Positions 10,801 through 24,300 of a stretch of DNA of 64,000 nt are shown piece after piece. Numbering within the stretch: position 1 is the stretch's first letter; each line of letters starts with the position of its first letter. Location: NCBI GenBank assembly GCA_965644295.1, contig CBFFRP010000327.1:1-64000 (forward strand). Reading direction: 5' to 3'. A model generated the notes under the pieces. The model had not been told where the DNA came from and ran no database searches. It was given only the letters and a program-made list of their open reading frames with translations. This DNA comes from Paraphysomonas bandaiensis (Eukaryota > Chrysophyceae). Both the position numbers and the translations under genes were made by a program.

Positions 10801-12865
10801 TTCACTTCCGTTATACATAATAAAGCTCCGTGATGTTGGTGTGGAAAATAGAATGATTTCCACGCAAACTTACACATACTGGTGGGTATCTACACTCGCA
10901 TATTCATCAGGTGAGATAGTCTGCTGTTTTGTAATAGTGCATTCATGACATATATGTACCCAAAAAATATTTAATTGTGTTTTACTTTTACAGGAAACTT
11001 GTCAGCGGCGTTACTTCTATGCTCTTGGGCGGTTGCTATTGCCGTGTTGTATGTTAGCATGAAACTTAACCGCCATCGATTTATAACTAGTTCTGTGGAG
11101 TTAACTAATGTTAAAGACTCCACATCATCGAAATCACAATCAAGTTATGTTGCAGTATTTATTGTTGTTGCAGTCGATGTTGTTGTAGTATGTACAGTGA
11201 ACGGCTTCTACGTGTATATGTCATTGCAGTTGTTGTCTGATCGAATTAGCACACTCCTTCATTTATCTATGGCGGTATTCAACGTATTGTGGAATGTTAC
11301 TTTTATGAATACGGCACTGAAGCAGATTTCGTCTGTTTCTACGAGGTCTTATTTGAAGCTCCTTCTTGGGATTTTTAATTGGACTCTTTTGCCCTGCGTT
11401 GTTGTCGCGCTTACAAGTGAGAGCTGCTACAAGGTGACTAATCCTGACTTTTCGATATTGGATTCTAAATTGCTAAGTTTTGCCCAATGACAGGGTATAT
11501 TCATTGCGAACGACTCCATTGAGACCTATTATAGCTACAATATGTGCGTTAACGTGGGAGGGGGGCCCTTTTCTGCATGCGAAGGGAGTATTGTGACCAC
11601 TACTTATTTGTCCGTTGTTCCTCCGTATTCTTACAATTACGCTTGTGCATCAGAACTTATAGTTGATTATGTACCAGTGTACATATACTCCTACTCGATG
11701 CTGCTTCTGTCTTTCATTGTGATTCCCATGATATTTGTAACCAGCCAGCACAATGACGATGTTTCAGTGTTTTGGTTCTTTGAGCGTATTGTTGGTGGGA
11801 TCATTTGGCCTAATCGTTGGCTTCGCTCAGATATTGCCTCATCATATACTAGTCCAGCAGGTTCCAACAATTTCAAAAATGAAAGTCAAAATTTGTTTGT
11901 CCCATCATCCCACGTACTTTACAGACCTTTTGGGGTGTTGACGGAAGCGGTGAAGCATTTTGCCGTTTTACTCACCTTCGGACTGACGTCACCAGCACTT
12001 GCAATTGGTTAGTAGTTTGTGCTTCATAGATGCCAATAATATCTTTGCATTCAAACTTCAGACTCTTCAAAATATGTTCTGATGTACGGTACCTTAGCCT
12101 GTGTGCCCTTCCTAACAGCATATATATGTTGTGCTATATCATAAACCGTTCGCCTTAGAAAAACTTTTTCTCTTTTAACGTTTATGCATGTAGCTGTTGC
12201 ATGTACAGTTTATCAACAGTTCGCAGTACATCGAATATTTTTAGCTCGATTTATATGTCGCCGTGGGGGGGTTGACAAAGATCTATACTGGAACGAAGTG
12301 GAAAAACTTGGTATCGGTGGTAACCTTCACACTGTTAGCCTTGTAAAAAAAATTGTAGATAACAACAATGTTGACAAGGTCAGTTGACAAGCAGTACAGT
12401 AATTACCATGACTGTTGCGTTGCAGGCTATACATGCACTAAATGATACAGGAAATGATGTGGGATTAGTCATGGAGAGCTGTCCGTGGCTATTGATTTGG
12501 GCATCTGCCGTCTTTGTGGCGATAGTATCATTGTGGGTGACATATTGCATTCGTACTGATATACTTATATACTGTTGATTAATGTTCTTAGTGTTTGTCG
12601 ACTATATTTCTCCAGGAAGTAATATGTGTGCATCTGCATTGGCAGTGATTTTGCAGGTGATGTCCACGGCTTGGTTGGAGCCATATGGGCTCCTATAGCT
12701 ACTATTTCACTGGTAATATTACTGCATATACTTGACTACTTTATTCGAGAAAACGAAAAGTCAAGACGTTTCCGTCAAAATGATAGCGTTAGAGAGATGA
12801 GGCGACGGAGCGATTCTCATGACTCTCGTAATCCAATTGTTGAAGTCATGCAGTTTAGGATTTAG
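7891..12865 (+). CDS. LRR receptor-like protein with polytopic membrane domain (about 10 spans)
   Basis: Ten exons, 7891-8899, 8951-9736, 9934-10000, 10069-10132, 10244-10910, 10994-11433, 11494-12007, 12194-12378, 12426-12532 and 12646-12865, join in phase to 1,352 residues. A signal peptide (about 1-20) precedes an N-cap with GLYYLYNQTNG and Cys pairs (NPCDKDFPW, SCSQPC), then some 18-20 plant-type LRRs with spaced N-x-L-x-G-x-I-P motifs. From about residue 710 onward the protein is hydrophobic, with about ten predicted membrane spans and a conserved-looking YVPVYIYSY segment. The C-tail is short, basic and has no kinase. Inference: a surface receptor or sensor. The junction at 12532/12646 is the least certain. 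A 9-nt microexon at 9803-9811 is possible but spoils the LRR register. Polyadenylation-like AATAAA occurs at 12902 and 12936. Confidence 0.8.
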
Positions 12866-13210
12866 TGTAGCACTTGTCATCGTACAACTGTACATCGACG
12901 AAATAAATGTATTGTGCTTCGTAGTGTATTATCTCAATAAAAGCGTTGTTTACCTGAATCAGATTCAACAGAGCGTTCGTGTTAGCTATCGGGCTAATAT
13001 AGTCATATTCATCTTCAATATTCGGTTCGAACTGAAATTATTCTCTGTTAATTATGATTTTGGCTGTTATTTGTTTGTGACTTTATTTCATTGCACAATT
13101 TAAGCAGGGAAACCGAAATGATGACTCATATAATATCATCAAGCATTTCATGTTGTACTCCACCCTTAATCTGATCTAGAAGATCAGAATGATGTCAGTG
13201 CGAGTAACAG
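12866..13210. other. 3' flank of the LRR gene, no gene recognised
   Basis: Contains AATAAA at 12902-12907 and 12936-12941, likely the 3' end of the LRR transcript. No other feature seen. Confidence 0.45.
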
Positions 13211-13648
13211 CTAGACTTCGCAACAATACTTCAAGAATTTTACTTTAGCGTTCAAATCCCACATCTGATTCTGAAGGTGATTATGGGGCAGTGGTATTCA
13301 GTCCTTTCAGAGTTTGGGTCATGTCGTGATTATCAGGATTGCGTGCGCCACATCAGACATGCAGCATTCGTGTCCGTTGCACCAGCAGAGGTTAATCTTG
13401 AGTACATAAAAGTGGTGATGATGTCAAACACAAGAAGCCTCGTACGACAACAATTACTCCCATATTTATCATCATATTAATTTACGAATTCTAATACCTC
13501 GCAGTTTGCTATTCCCTCAACATCCTTCTGTGGTAGGGGGCGTACATTTCTTGCAGCTATCACTGATTTACTGCTTTGTGCTAATCAAGTACAGTTGCCA
13601 TTCCCATATGTTGATGCCATTGATTTGAAACAATACTTTGCCTTTTGA
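13211..13648 (+). pseudogene. Unidentified two-exon coding-like fragment, possible transposase remnant
   Basis: Two open blocks, 13211-13441 and 13505-13648, join in phase across a plausible intron (GTACGA donor, GCAG acceptor) to 124 codons ending in TGA. The first follows a CAG acceptor-like site but no upstream exon or start codon was found, so it may be the 3' end of a decayed gene. Composition is protein-like, with motifs ILKVIMGQWYSVL, CVRHIRHAAFVSV and GRGRTFLAAITDLL. The spacing of W, the R-x-I-R-x-x-A-F-V motif and the following residues loosely recalls the region after the catalytic core of MULE transposases. That is a weak guess. It sits between two convergent genes. Confidence 0.35.
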
Positions 13649-13774
13649 ATTGTTTCTTAATGTTAATCAGGGAACACCTATTTCCACTAATAGCAAGCAA
13701 GCAACAAATAGCTATACATTCTAGATAGTAGGTTTTACGTATGTATCAACACTATCTTCAATTAATCGAAGACC

Positions 13775-16700
13775 TCAGATTTTAGATGAATGTAAGTTGA
13801 AGAAGGAGAGAGCATCCTGCCAATATTCCACAGGAAATCGTGAAGAAAACCCTATCATATACTGTTCGGAAGGAGTACATTCGCTGACCTGCACCTTCTT
13901 TCCCATTACAATACCGTGATTGTAAGTGTCATGCGCCTTGCACGCCGCCTTCATTATATCAACCAATAGCAACGGATTCAATTCTCTGCACATTTCGCGC
14001 AAATTTAACTCATTCTTATAGCACATACATATCAGTGTCGGTGCAAGTTGATATTTTAACCTACATAGAAATTAAATACACAAAGACACCACAATATGTC
14101 TGCTACCTCTCGCTGCTAATATATCGAATTGGAAGGTTGCACAGCTGAACCAGCAGCGATGGCGGGGTTCCAGTGGACATAAAAGCTTGGTTCGCTGAGC
14201 AATCAAGACACAAATATCCCAAGTATACCAGTAGCTGCTCCAATGATCGCTCCAGGTTGTCCATTGTTAACGGAGGTATAGACATTTGAGGGAGGGAGGA
14301 AACTGCTGTATTCTTTTTCCTCTTCTTCAAGGATTTTGCCGCGAAATTGTGAGCAACTGGGAGTCCACTCACAATTTGATCCATCGACCTGATCAGAGAA
14401 TTCAACAATTTCTCGGCTACATGAACAACAAGTGCCTGTAGATCCTGCGGGAGAGATTGTGCTGTCCTAATATCAAAACGGCAGAGTTGATTCAGAGCAC
14501 GAAGTATCTCGTGACAGGTAATGATAACTGATGGAGGATCAGGTACAAACGTGTTAACTGTTCCGGAGTGACCAGGTGTACCGTCCCCTCTCCTTCTGTG
14601 CGCACCATCTTGAAGTAGAAGTGTGCCCAGAAGTGCAACAAGATGCAGCGACAGTTCACTCTCTTCCACAGCTGAGCGTACGACCATACACAGCTCTTTA
14701 ACTTCACTTTCTACCACTCCTGAGATACTTAATTCCGACATGGTTTCAATGACGTCGCTCGGGCTATGTCCCTCCCTGCTATGAACCCTGCATTTAATTT
14801 TACCACCAATCAAAATATGCTTCCCTCTATACATACCTCGACACTGCTGTATATTCCGAAACAAAGGCAGCTAGATCGCAAATAAGTTCAAACACAAATC
14901 TATCTGATTCGCAGTGCCTGGACGCGCCTTGGAGATCCCTCAGTGTGCTTCCAACACTATCTAGAAGGCCCGACGAGGATACATACCTCACCCATGCTAG
15001 TGCTTGTTGGTACCATTTTACTGATGTATCAGAACATTCTCCACGTGAACACTGCGCGATATAATCAGAGCAAAATTGGCATAGCCTTGTGAGCACCACT
15101 AGCAGAGGACAAAGGAGTGTACTCAGCTGATCTGGCCACTTCAAGGGTGCCAGAACCCTCTCATCTGCAGCGCTTGCTATAGCTATTCCACGAATTGGAG
15201 TAGTGTAAGACCCACTAGGAGAGTAGTATGACCGTACAGGCGTACCCATTTCACTGTCGTGAGAGCGAGGAGTCGAAGATTTCTTTTTCTTCTTACCACT
15301 TTTGCTTGCAGATGCCCCATTAGCAGTGGACTTTGGTTTCTGGTACTGTCCTCTTGGAAAGTGCTGGCTGCCCCAAGATTGTACACAGAGAAGTAGGTAG
15401 TGTGCCAAGTCAGCAGCGCCAACACTTGCTCCGGATTCAAATAGCTCTTTCCCATTAATGGCAATTTTGCTACCCTTCTCAGGAACACGAGCACAAGTGC
15501 GCAGTGCCTTACAAAAAATTTGAATAGTGGACTCATTGTTACCAGTGTGTGCAACGGCCTCTCGGAACTTGGCTGGACTGGATAAGCAACCAAAATCTTT
15601 ATCCAACACGTGATTACAGAGCAAGAGGCCGCCACATGAAATGAACTCGTTAATACACAACGAATCGATAGTGGGAAACTGCCTCAGTGCAGCGACCACG
15701 TCCACGGCATCGCTGTGCCCCGATTCCGATACCGCAGTCGGTGACGAATTTTCTCTAATGTCCTGCTTCTGAAGAATCTTTTTGCGCCTCCTGCTCCGCT
15801 TTGAACTGGCACTAGCAGTCGACTGCTGAGAGTAACTTGTATCCTCTGACATCGCTCGTTCTCGTGACAGCACAAGATAGGGAGTCATCCCACCAGCTAG
15901 TATAGATTCAATGCGGTCATTGACACTTCGGAAGTCTTTACAAACATCCACATTTCCGTTCTTCATAGATTCAGCATTAAGAGACCCCCTAGCGTTGTCC
16001 CGGACATCGACAGTCTCAGGTCCATTTACGAGAAGCTGAAATTTCGTCATAGCGGAACATAAGTACTCACCACTAGCTGATGATGAGTCGCCCATTGTTG
16101 TGGTGTTGTTCTCTCTTATGACCTTGTCCAGCAAGGCATGCTCATCCAGCTCCGGACTTTGGCAGGTACGATGCTTCGTTTTGGACTTAGCCTTTCTGGA
16201 AACTGGTGCTACCACATTCATCTCATTCTTAACATCTGTGGTAGCTAAAAGCTCGTCATTACCCACTAAATGTGAGATATCCTCAGCGGAAGTTGTATCT
16301 ACGCTCTCCTTAGCCTCCTTTCTTCGCAACATCTCCGCAATTCTTTCCTCGCGGCGCTGCCGTACAGTCTCCAGCCGATGCTGAATCTTCTCCCATCTGC
16401 ACCCACGTTATCGTCCTATTTCGATTGTGATTGCATATACCCACCTCTCCATCTTCTGCTTTTCTAGTGCTAAGCGTAACTCCGACATTTGCTCGACTTT
16501 CTTGTTGTTTCTCTTTCTCTGCTGGATGGTGATCCCTTTGAGAAGCTCCTCCCTACGCTGTCGTCCTGCCATGATACGGGCCTCCGCTTCGGCTAGGCTT
16601 CTTTGTAATTCGTCCGCCAATGCACTCTCATTGAGACTGTTGATGAACAATACCTCCGACACCTTTATAGTATTTAAGACATTTTAAAAGTGGGGCGATA

Positions 16701-18704
16701 TAACTTCACCTTAGTGTTCTCGTTCCCTGCTTTGCCTCTCACACTTTTAATGTGTTCACTATGTCGTCTTTCCGCCTCGCGCAGCTTCTCTGTGTATGTC
16801 TGATCCGCCTGAGCGATGCGTTGCGCTTCCCTATGTTCGCTTGCTTTCACGCGACTAGACGCCACCATAGCTTTCTGTTTAATCTCCATCACGGTCTTGT
16901 CTCTGTTCGACTCAGCCACGCTCTGTCTTGCTTCCTGTCGCTGTCTAGCTTCTTCAGGAGTGAGGCGACACTTGTAGCGGTCAGGAGAGGAGAGTTTCTC
17001 GTGCAGCCTCCTGTGGGCTGAGGGGGGATTTGATCGGATAGACCCTGATCCAGGAGATGGGAGAGGATCATCGCATCCATCCTCATAGAGAGAACTCTCA
17101 TCAGAGCCACCTGCCGCAAAGCAATATTGCTCACATTGGTGCAGAAGAGTGTGAACAAATCCACGTACCCTGAATTCTCGGGCTGAATTTACTCATTTTG
17201 TCACCTGGGAGTTGACCAGTGGAACATGACGGTGGTCCATCATCAACCTCCACCTCGAGTCCAAATATACTCCTATGCACCCCAGCGCGACCAAACGGAG
17301 ACCCTCCATCACTACTACTGGTACTACTCTGTCGGTCCATTGCACTCCAAGCCTCCTCCTCGGCTCGTAACTCCGCTTCCACCCACGCTTCAGTTTCCGC
17401 CCATACTTTCTCACTCTCGCGTAACAACTAAATTACGACAATATAAAGAACATAAATAATTTTCCACATACACAAAAATCACAACCTCCATGTCAGCATC
17501 CTCATCATGAGTGTTGGTTGTTGTCAATAGAATATTCTGACGACGATCACTGGATACTTCAGTCGCCGGAATATTTTTGAGTGGTTGGAGTGTTCTCTTC
17601 TCGTGACCTTTTTGTGGAGGGGGAGTCACAATGTGGCTGATGCTTATGGGTCGGCTCCATGCAGAAACTGGAGAAGAGTTGAGGTCCCTAACATGCGCAT
17701 TCCCGTCATCATTAGAAAGAGTCTTGGCTTCTGTATCAGTGGAGTTGCAGGGTGCAGACACAGATTCAAACACATCGGACTGACTCTCAGCAGGAGGATG
17801 TTCAACCACACTATCAGCTACGCCGTGATTGGATTGGCTAGATTTCATAGAGGAGACTGAACGATCGGAGGAAGCGCTATCGGGAAATGCGTCGAATTTG
17901 GACGGAGTATCATCCGAATTATTCGACAGTGAATGAGACTGTGTAGCAGTCGGCAAAGATAGCACAGGTACAGGAGATTGGGAGGGCTTACAAATGCTCT
18001 GAGGACAGAAAGGTGCAGCCGTAGCACTTAATTTTGAAGAAGATGCAGAAGTCAGTGTGTTAGTGGAGACAGGCCCTTGTGAAGCTTGAGGTCGTCTGCT
18101 CGTACCAGAATAACTGTCGCCTTCTGAAGCCTGGAGAGCGGATTCCACCTAGTTACATATCGTTTGTAATCAACGACAAAAGAGTTTTCCATAAAATATA
18201 CCTGTTGTCTTCTTCCGCCAAGCGAGGTTTTGCGCACTTCCCAGCTAACTCCTCGCTGGTGGTCCTGCTCGAACCGTCGTTGGTCTGCCATACGCTCGAT
18301 CAGTTTCTCAAAATCCCGCTTACATCTTTCAAATAGTTCTATTCCTTCAACACACCGAGCTTCATTATTTTCATCTTCACAAAGATTATATAATTCATCC
18401 ACAGCACGATTAATATTAGTAAACAAAAAATTCCATAATTTATTTTGAAAGTTTGGATTATTATCATTACGACTCGATTCACTGTCAGACTGTTGTGGTG
18501 ATGGTCTTTTTCTGTGCTTATGTTTTGTATCTGATTCTGATTTTGGAGAGGATTTTATTCGATCAGTTGTTACTGGTGATGGTTCATTAGGTACACGCCT
18601 ATAGGGGGTTATATATATGTATACAGAGTGGATATGTATGTTTACCATGATACGATATTTCGGGCATCAAGTCCTTCTTCAACAATACACTTTACAGCAT
18701 CCAT
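13775..18704 (-). CDS. SCAPER: SCAPER homologue (S-phase cyclin A-associated protein in the ER)
   Basis: Nine exons on the minus strand, 18704-18646, 18598-18202, 18148-17486, 17427-17217, 17110-16710, 16662-16445, 16396-14837, 14787-14107 and 14060-13775, join in phase to 1,491 residues (human about 1,400). The first exon gives VEEGLDARNIVSW, matching the family's EEGRTARNLIAW. Next comes the N-terminal SCAPER domain (RAVDELYNLCED, WEVRKTSLGGR). A long Ser/Thr-rich variable region follows, then the charged coiled coil (RRHSEHIKSVRGKAGNEN, EVLFINSLNE). The C-terminal half is helical and ends after KYQLAPTLICMCYKNE. Known role: ER-associated protein linked to cyclin A and, in humans, to ciliary disease. 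The junction from 17217 to 17110 was chosen by phase and is the least certain. Start is the first ATG before the conserved segment. Confidence 0.88.
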
Positions 18705-19260
18705 AAGAATATAATCCGTTCAAATAATCTCTCTCCTATTAATAATATATACAAGCTCCTCAACTCCTAACATGAAGCCATTGATCTCAATATATGAACA
18801 TCACTGTGTCTATATATACGTCTATGTACACAGCACACAGCAGTATATGTATATGTATATGGCAATACAAGTGCACAAAAAAAATCTCATGAAATCAGAA
18901 CTTTCTGTCATTGTAATGAAAAAATATGGAAATTATGTTTACAATGGTTAGGATTTCAGTTTCAGTTTTGTAAGTTTTTTGTGATAAATAAAAAACTGAA
19001 AAATAAATGTCGCTTCAAGGATCATTTGTTTGTGTGATGGTTCTTGGGTGTTGTTTATGGTGAAATAAAACTATCATGTTGTTATGGGGAAAGTCATACA
19101 ATTCATATTAGGTTGTGCTGCCCTCGACCATATTTGCTAGGTAAGTAATTGTCATTCTGGCTGGAGTTGTGTTATATTTGTGGTGTTTTGAACATGTTAT
19201 GACTATAATCACAATGTACTGTGTTGATTTCTAAAATATATTCTTATTCATTGTAGAAAC
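18705..19260. promoter_or_regulatory. Divergent promoter of SCAPER and RPS27 with a 5' UTR intron
   Basis: 556 bp separate the start codons. An ACAGCAGTA element lies at 18837-18845. A likely non-coding intron runs 19141-19256 (GTAAGT donor, TTGTAG acceptor) just before the RPS27 start, as is common for ribosomal protein genes. The transcription start is not defined. Confidence 0.55.
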
Positions 19261-19564
19261 ATGCCCAAGGATCTTCTTTACCCTTCCCTCGCCGAGGAAA
19301 AGAACAAACACAAGCTTAAGAGATTAATTCAGTCTCCTAATAGCTATTTTATGGACGTTAAGTGCCCCGGATGCTTCCATATCACCACGGTTTTCTCCCA
19401 CGCCCAGGTTAGCTTATGACGAAGTCATTGAAGTCGTCTTGTTTTAACATTGCTTGATGTAGACTGTTGTCGTGTGCACTGGGTGCTCCATGATGCTTTG
19501 CCAGCCTACTGGAGGAAGATGCAGACTCACCGAGGGGTGCTCTTTCAGAAGAAAGGTTGACTAA
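19261..19564 (+). CDS. RPS27: Small ribosomal subunit protein eS27
   Basis: Two exons, 19261-19407 and 19463-19564, give 82 residues, close to the usual 82-84. The 55-nt intron is GT-AG in phase 0. Sequence follows the family throughout: [28 protein letters not shown] and [10 protein letters not shown]. Zinc is bound by the two CxxC pairs, CPGC and CTGC. It is a component of the 40S ribosomal subunit. The start lies four bases after a 5' UTR intron acceptor. Two residues present near the N terminus in animals are absent here. The open frames are too short to stand out without splicing, but the identity is clear. Confidence 0.97.
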
Positions 19565-21318
19565 ACTTCTAGTTGTGTGCGTAGAGGATCATGGTCGTGT
19601 GGCGAGTATAAATAATTAGCCAAGGGCAGGTCAATTTATTTGTTTTAAACTCTTATCTTGCTTTGATTGTGGATGACATGGTGTTGTTGAGAGGGTGTGA
19701 TATACGAACCTCTTAGCTTGTCGGTAACCATGTACTCTCGACTCTCTAGCAATGGTGTTGACTTTCCGAAATATATTAGGTGTAGTAGTAAGATAGTATT
19801 GACATTAGCCTGCAGCTAAACAGTGCGACCAGTAGTTTCTTACCTGAATCCTGCTTCCATCCGCAACGGCAAGTAAATGTAGTAAGTATACGTACATGTT
19901 AGTAATTTACGTGAATTTCAGTAGTATCATTAACTGTTGATGATAAAGAAGTGCACAAGCTATCAAAATATTAGTAATCATATTCGCTCTTCACCGTGTT
20001 CGATTAAATTCAGTACATCCATGACTGTGAATACTTAATTCTGTGAGCTGGACGATTGGCCTGTGTGAATATCTCGGTCTAAATACGATTATGGACTCCA
20101 ATTAACCAACAGTCTTTCCTGTAGTCTATGATGACATGACATAAAACATTTTAGTGGCGTATTATATATTATATCTATGTGATACGAGTTGACGACATAA
20201 TTTCGACAATGCGTAGGCTATTACTTTTTGGAGACAGCAAATTGAGATTATCACGAAACTAACTGTCTAACTGCCTGTTCGAAGGAATAAAGAATATATT
20301 GATTAAGCATACATGTTTGTTACTGAAAAGTACATTTCTGTTACAAGGTGCTATGTCAGCTTTTCTATTGGCAATGATAATCTAGTAGGTCAGCAATTGC
20401 GATGCTTTACTTTGGATTGGAAAAATATCTGCTCTCAGGGCCATGCGCTGCATCACTAAATTCTGATGTCTGAATTAATGCTAAACGAGACAACTTATCT
20501 TTGTAATAACACCAGAAAGAAGCAACGATGAACTTGGGTAAAGAACGGCTTATTTTGATGTATGTCTTCTATGTCGTGGATATATCACTTGAGTTGTCAC
20601 ACTGGTTTATCTACGCCAGGTCAGAACACTTAAAAACGATGTATAAAACATTAATACTTCTTCTTAAAATAGCATTTATTACAGATTGAGCTGACTGACG
20701 TCTAGGTCAGGCTTCTTCAATCCTAGTTGATATCAATTCTAGTTGATAAATATATAAATATGATTCAACAGAGAGTCATCACAATTATCCTCTATAGCTT
20801 TCTATCTGCCCTACAACATTAGAACTATTGAGTTCATGGATTAATCTTGCCTGAAGTGCATATTGGTAAGTTATCACGGTACATCAATATATTTAACGCC
20901 AATCCTAGTCTCTTCTTACAGATATACAGCTATGAATCTATATAGCTAGATATCCGGATATTCGATTGATATAACACAAAAATCCCATATTTATTTAATA
21001 AATTGCGATTTTTCATAGAATCTACACAGTATTCACAGCAGTGTATGTACTTGTACACTAAAAATGTCTGTATAAATACAAAAATACAAAAAAGAAAACG
21101 TTTCTCCTTGTATTATGTATATATACAGCAGTGTATATGTCTGGCCATATGAAAGATGTGTACAGTTTAATATGGTATGTCTCTCTGCTATAGCACAGTC
21201 ATTACTCAATAGAAAAGCCTTTGAGTATCACCAAATCTGGTGCAATGCCTATCACTGCACCAATGACCTTATCACAGAGCCATAGCTAAGATAATATATA
21301 TATACAGCAGTGTAGACT
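19565..21318. other. Intergenic region, AT-rich; promoter of the IQ gene at its right end
   Basis: No gene or RNA recognised over about 1.75 kb. The last 300 bases carry three copies of ACAGCAGTGTA at 21035-21045, 21125-21135 and 21304-21314; the final copy ends four bases before the ATG of the IQ gene. This may be a promoter or initiator element. Confidence 0.5.
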
Positions 21319-24300
21319 ATGAGAACAGCTAAATCAGTAATGCAGGCCCCCTCTTTCAAGCCTGAGTTAGAATTTGAAGTGATTAAATTAGTTCTACTCA
21401 GAGAAAGATATATTCAACGACTGAAGGATAAGTTGAACACGAAAGGAGGGAAAGTAGATATGGCTATCATAGGGATAATTGATGTTCTTCGGGACTGCTC
21501 TGTTGAGGTAGTAGAAACTATGCTCACATGGGAACGAACGCAGGTATGAAGGAGGCATATCTGTATATCACAGAACTGACTTTATTGCCGTATAGATATC
21601 CTATCCAGATGTGAAGCCGTTTACATGGAATAAGCAGAACTATAAGTTAAAGATGGGTGAGGACATTGCCTTTCTGTCAGATTATCCACAAATTCAGGCA
21701 TGGCTTGGGTTTTCGCCGGCACAAAATCCGTTTTTAGTTCCCCCAGAGGTTCTTACGAATGTTAGTATTGTTCACATATATCCTGGCTCACTAATAATCT
21801 CTGATGTAGAAACTGGAAATATTTGATGAGACCTTCGTCGTTTTCGGACAGAAACCACCTGCTGGTGATCCCTATGCGTCGACCACACTACAATTAGCAG
21901 GTAAATCCAATATCCAGTCCCCCCAGACAAAGCCAGCAACTGATACATTGCGGTCTCGGTCTGCACCGGGGTACGTTCCGACTAAGAGCGTGAAAGCGAG
22001 GTACCTGCAGAGCTCCCCTTACAATACTCCCGTAATCAATGATCCCAACCTTGTACCCGGTCTGACAATAGAGGATAAAATGAGAGCGGAGAATAAACGG
22101 CGAGCAGCGAGAAAAAAAGTAGTTGTGGAAGATGAGGATAGTTTGGACAACGCTCCGTCGGATTTTTTCGAATGCTATTTGTCGGCAGATATGGTGGCAC
22201 GTATACGGCGGTGCTGGAAGGTGTTACTAGATGTGAACCCGGATCTCGCTGGTTTGCTTGACACCATGGATTCAGTATTTAACTTTCGGATGGACGCGTC
22301 ATTTGATACATCACACGCCCAGACTACCGCTCAGAACGGTAGCCAGGTGATACCGGGGGCGACATTAGGTAGTCTCCCGTGGTCTCCACCTGTCACTGGT
22401 GGGCTACAAGAATCCAGCGTCCTATCTGTGACATCGGCTTTTCAGACCTCGATAGATGACACTGCTATTCCACCGACGATAGAAAATCAAACTTTGCGTC
22501 TGTCAAAGATGAGTACAGTCTCAACCTGTAAGACGTGGACTCCGCATGAGCTAGCTCTGCAGAAGGTGGTGCATAAACGCGGGGGTGAGCTGTTCATCCT
22601 GACCGCAGCAAGCACAAAGGGAAGGATGAAGCCGCCCTTCAGACGAACCAGATTTGTGCGATTAGAGGACGAACTGGAGCATCTCATGCAGCAGAGGGAA
22701 CTCATGACTATGAGTCGTGAGGAAGTACTGGCTAAGGTTTCAAGAATGGACAAGGAAGCAGAAAATAAAACAGAGTTCCAAAGTACAAGACAAGAACTGG
22801 AGAATTTGTCTGACACTATTCACCACTTAAAGTGCCGTTGGGATGCCCTCAAATACGTGTATGACAGCTTTAAAACCGTATTTATGGGGGATTTACGGGA
22901 CTTCAATAAACTGGAAAAATTGAAGCGTCTCTCAGATGGCGAGGTGTTACCAGATGACGAAGACCTCTCGGCTGCTCTTGAACACAAGATGGCGTATCGC
23001 ATTCAGTGCCTTTTTGTTCGCGCATTGGCTAAAGGACGGCGAGAGGCATTATCAGAGGCAATGGATAAAGCGGCTCGATTAATTCAGACGGGATTTAGAT
23101 CAATGAGAGGGAGGAGAATATTTCGGGACAGTGTAGCTAAAATTAACGCAGCTAGTATGATGAAGCGGATCAATGAGAAACTGATTGGGATGGCACGTAT
23201 GCTGGCCCTAAAGGAGGAGGCTCGTCGCCGGACAGGAGCAAAACTAATACAGCGGGCGTGGCGAGGGTACAAAGGGAGAGAAAAGATTTATTTAAAGAGA
23301 ATATTTTTGAAACACATTCATGTTGTACGTAAAGAGGCTGAAGAACTGAGTCCGGGTGTTATTCAGTCACTTATAGATGATTTAGAAATATATATGCATG
23401 ATTACGAAAGAGTTATTCCAGTTGAAATTGTAGCAGTTATAAGAGGAATTTTTTACCTACTCAACGGCGACAATCCTGAGTCGATCACTGTAATTGAGGA
23501 CGACGACATGGAGAAACATGATGTGTTTGCCCGCTCACTGACGTGGGTCGAAGCTTTGCGTTGGATCAGAAGAAAAGGAAGGCTACTGCGAAGAGTGCGC
23601 ACTCTGTCGAAGCACATTTGTCTGCCGAATGCGTGTCCTCTTGAGCTCTCGGAGAGTTGTATTGAACATCTCACCGACTTGGTGTCAACTGTCAGCGAAA
23701 AGCAGTTTAGATTCTACCCTGCCAAGCAACCTGTCATTATGCTGTATAGAATTGCGGTTAACATGAAAGCTACATACGATCTTCAGCACTTGTTTCCTGA
23801 GTATTTCGGTGCAAGTACCCCATTATGGTTTCGAGAGCTGCTGGACTATAGATTAGCTTATGAGAAAAGAAATATGGACCACAGAGTAGCTGAGATTTCA
23901 TACCGTCATCTTCACATCTTGAAAGAAGAAAAGATCAAAGCTGGAAAGAAATGGGGCAACATAACAAGTGCATCTGTCAAGGCTTTAAGTGATTTACACC
24001 ATGCTGAGTTTGCGAAACAGTTGGCCTTTGACAAAATGAATAATTACATGGCCAAACTAAAGAAAAATGAAGCTGGAAAACTTGCCAATCTTATGTCTCT
24101 AAAAGACACGACATCTCTCGGTCTTGAAGTGGCTAAAAGAGAAGTGAAAGATTACATTGCTACAACCGAGTTTCCTAATGAATCTATTATCAAAGATTAT
24201 CATCATCAGATTGATGAGAAGTCTATTGCTTTGAGAGAAGTATACACCGATATCATTAATCTCAACGTGCAATCTGAAAGAGACCAAAAATCAAGAGAAT

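Noticed and set aside
13240-13262. tRNA B-box-like GTTCAAATCC
   Set aside because: No matching A box, cloverleaf or acceptor stem upstream; the stretch is inside a coding-like block.
17111-17216. Shorter intron with acceptor at about 17165 in SCAPER
   Set aside because: It breaks the phase with every nearby donor; using the acceptor at 17111 keeps phase 1 into GGSDESSLYED.
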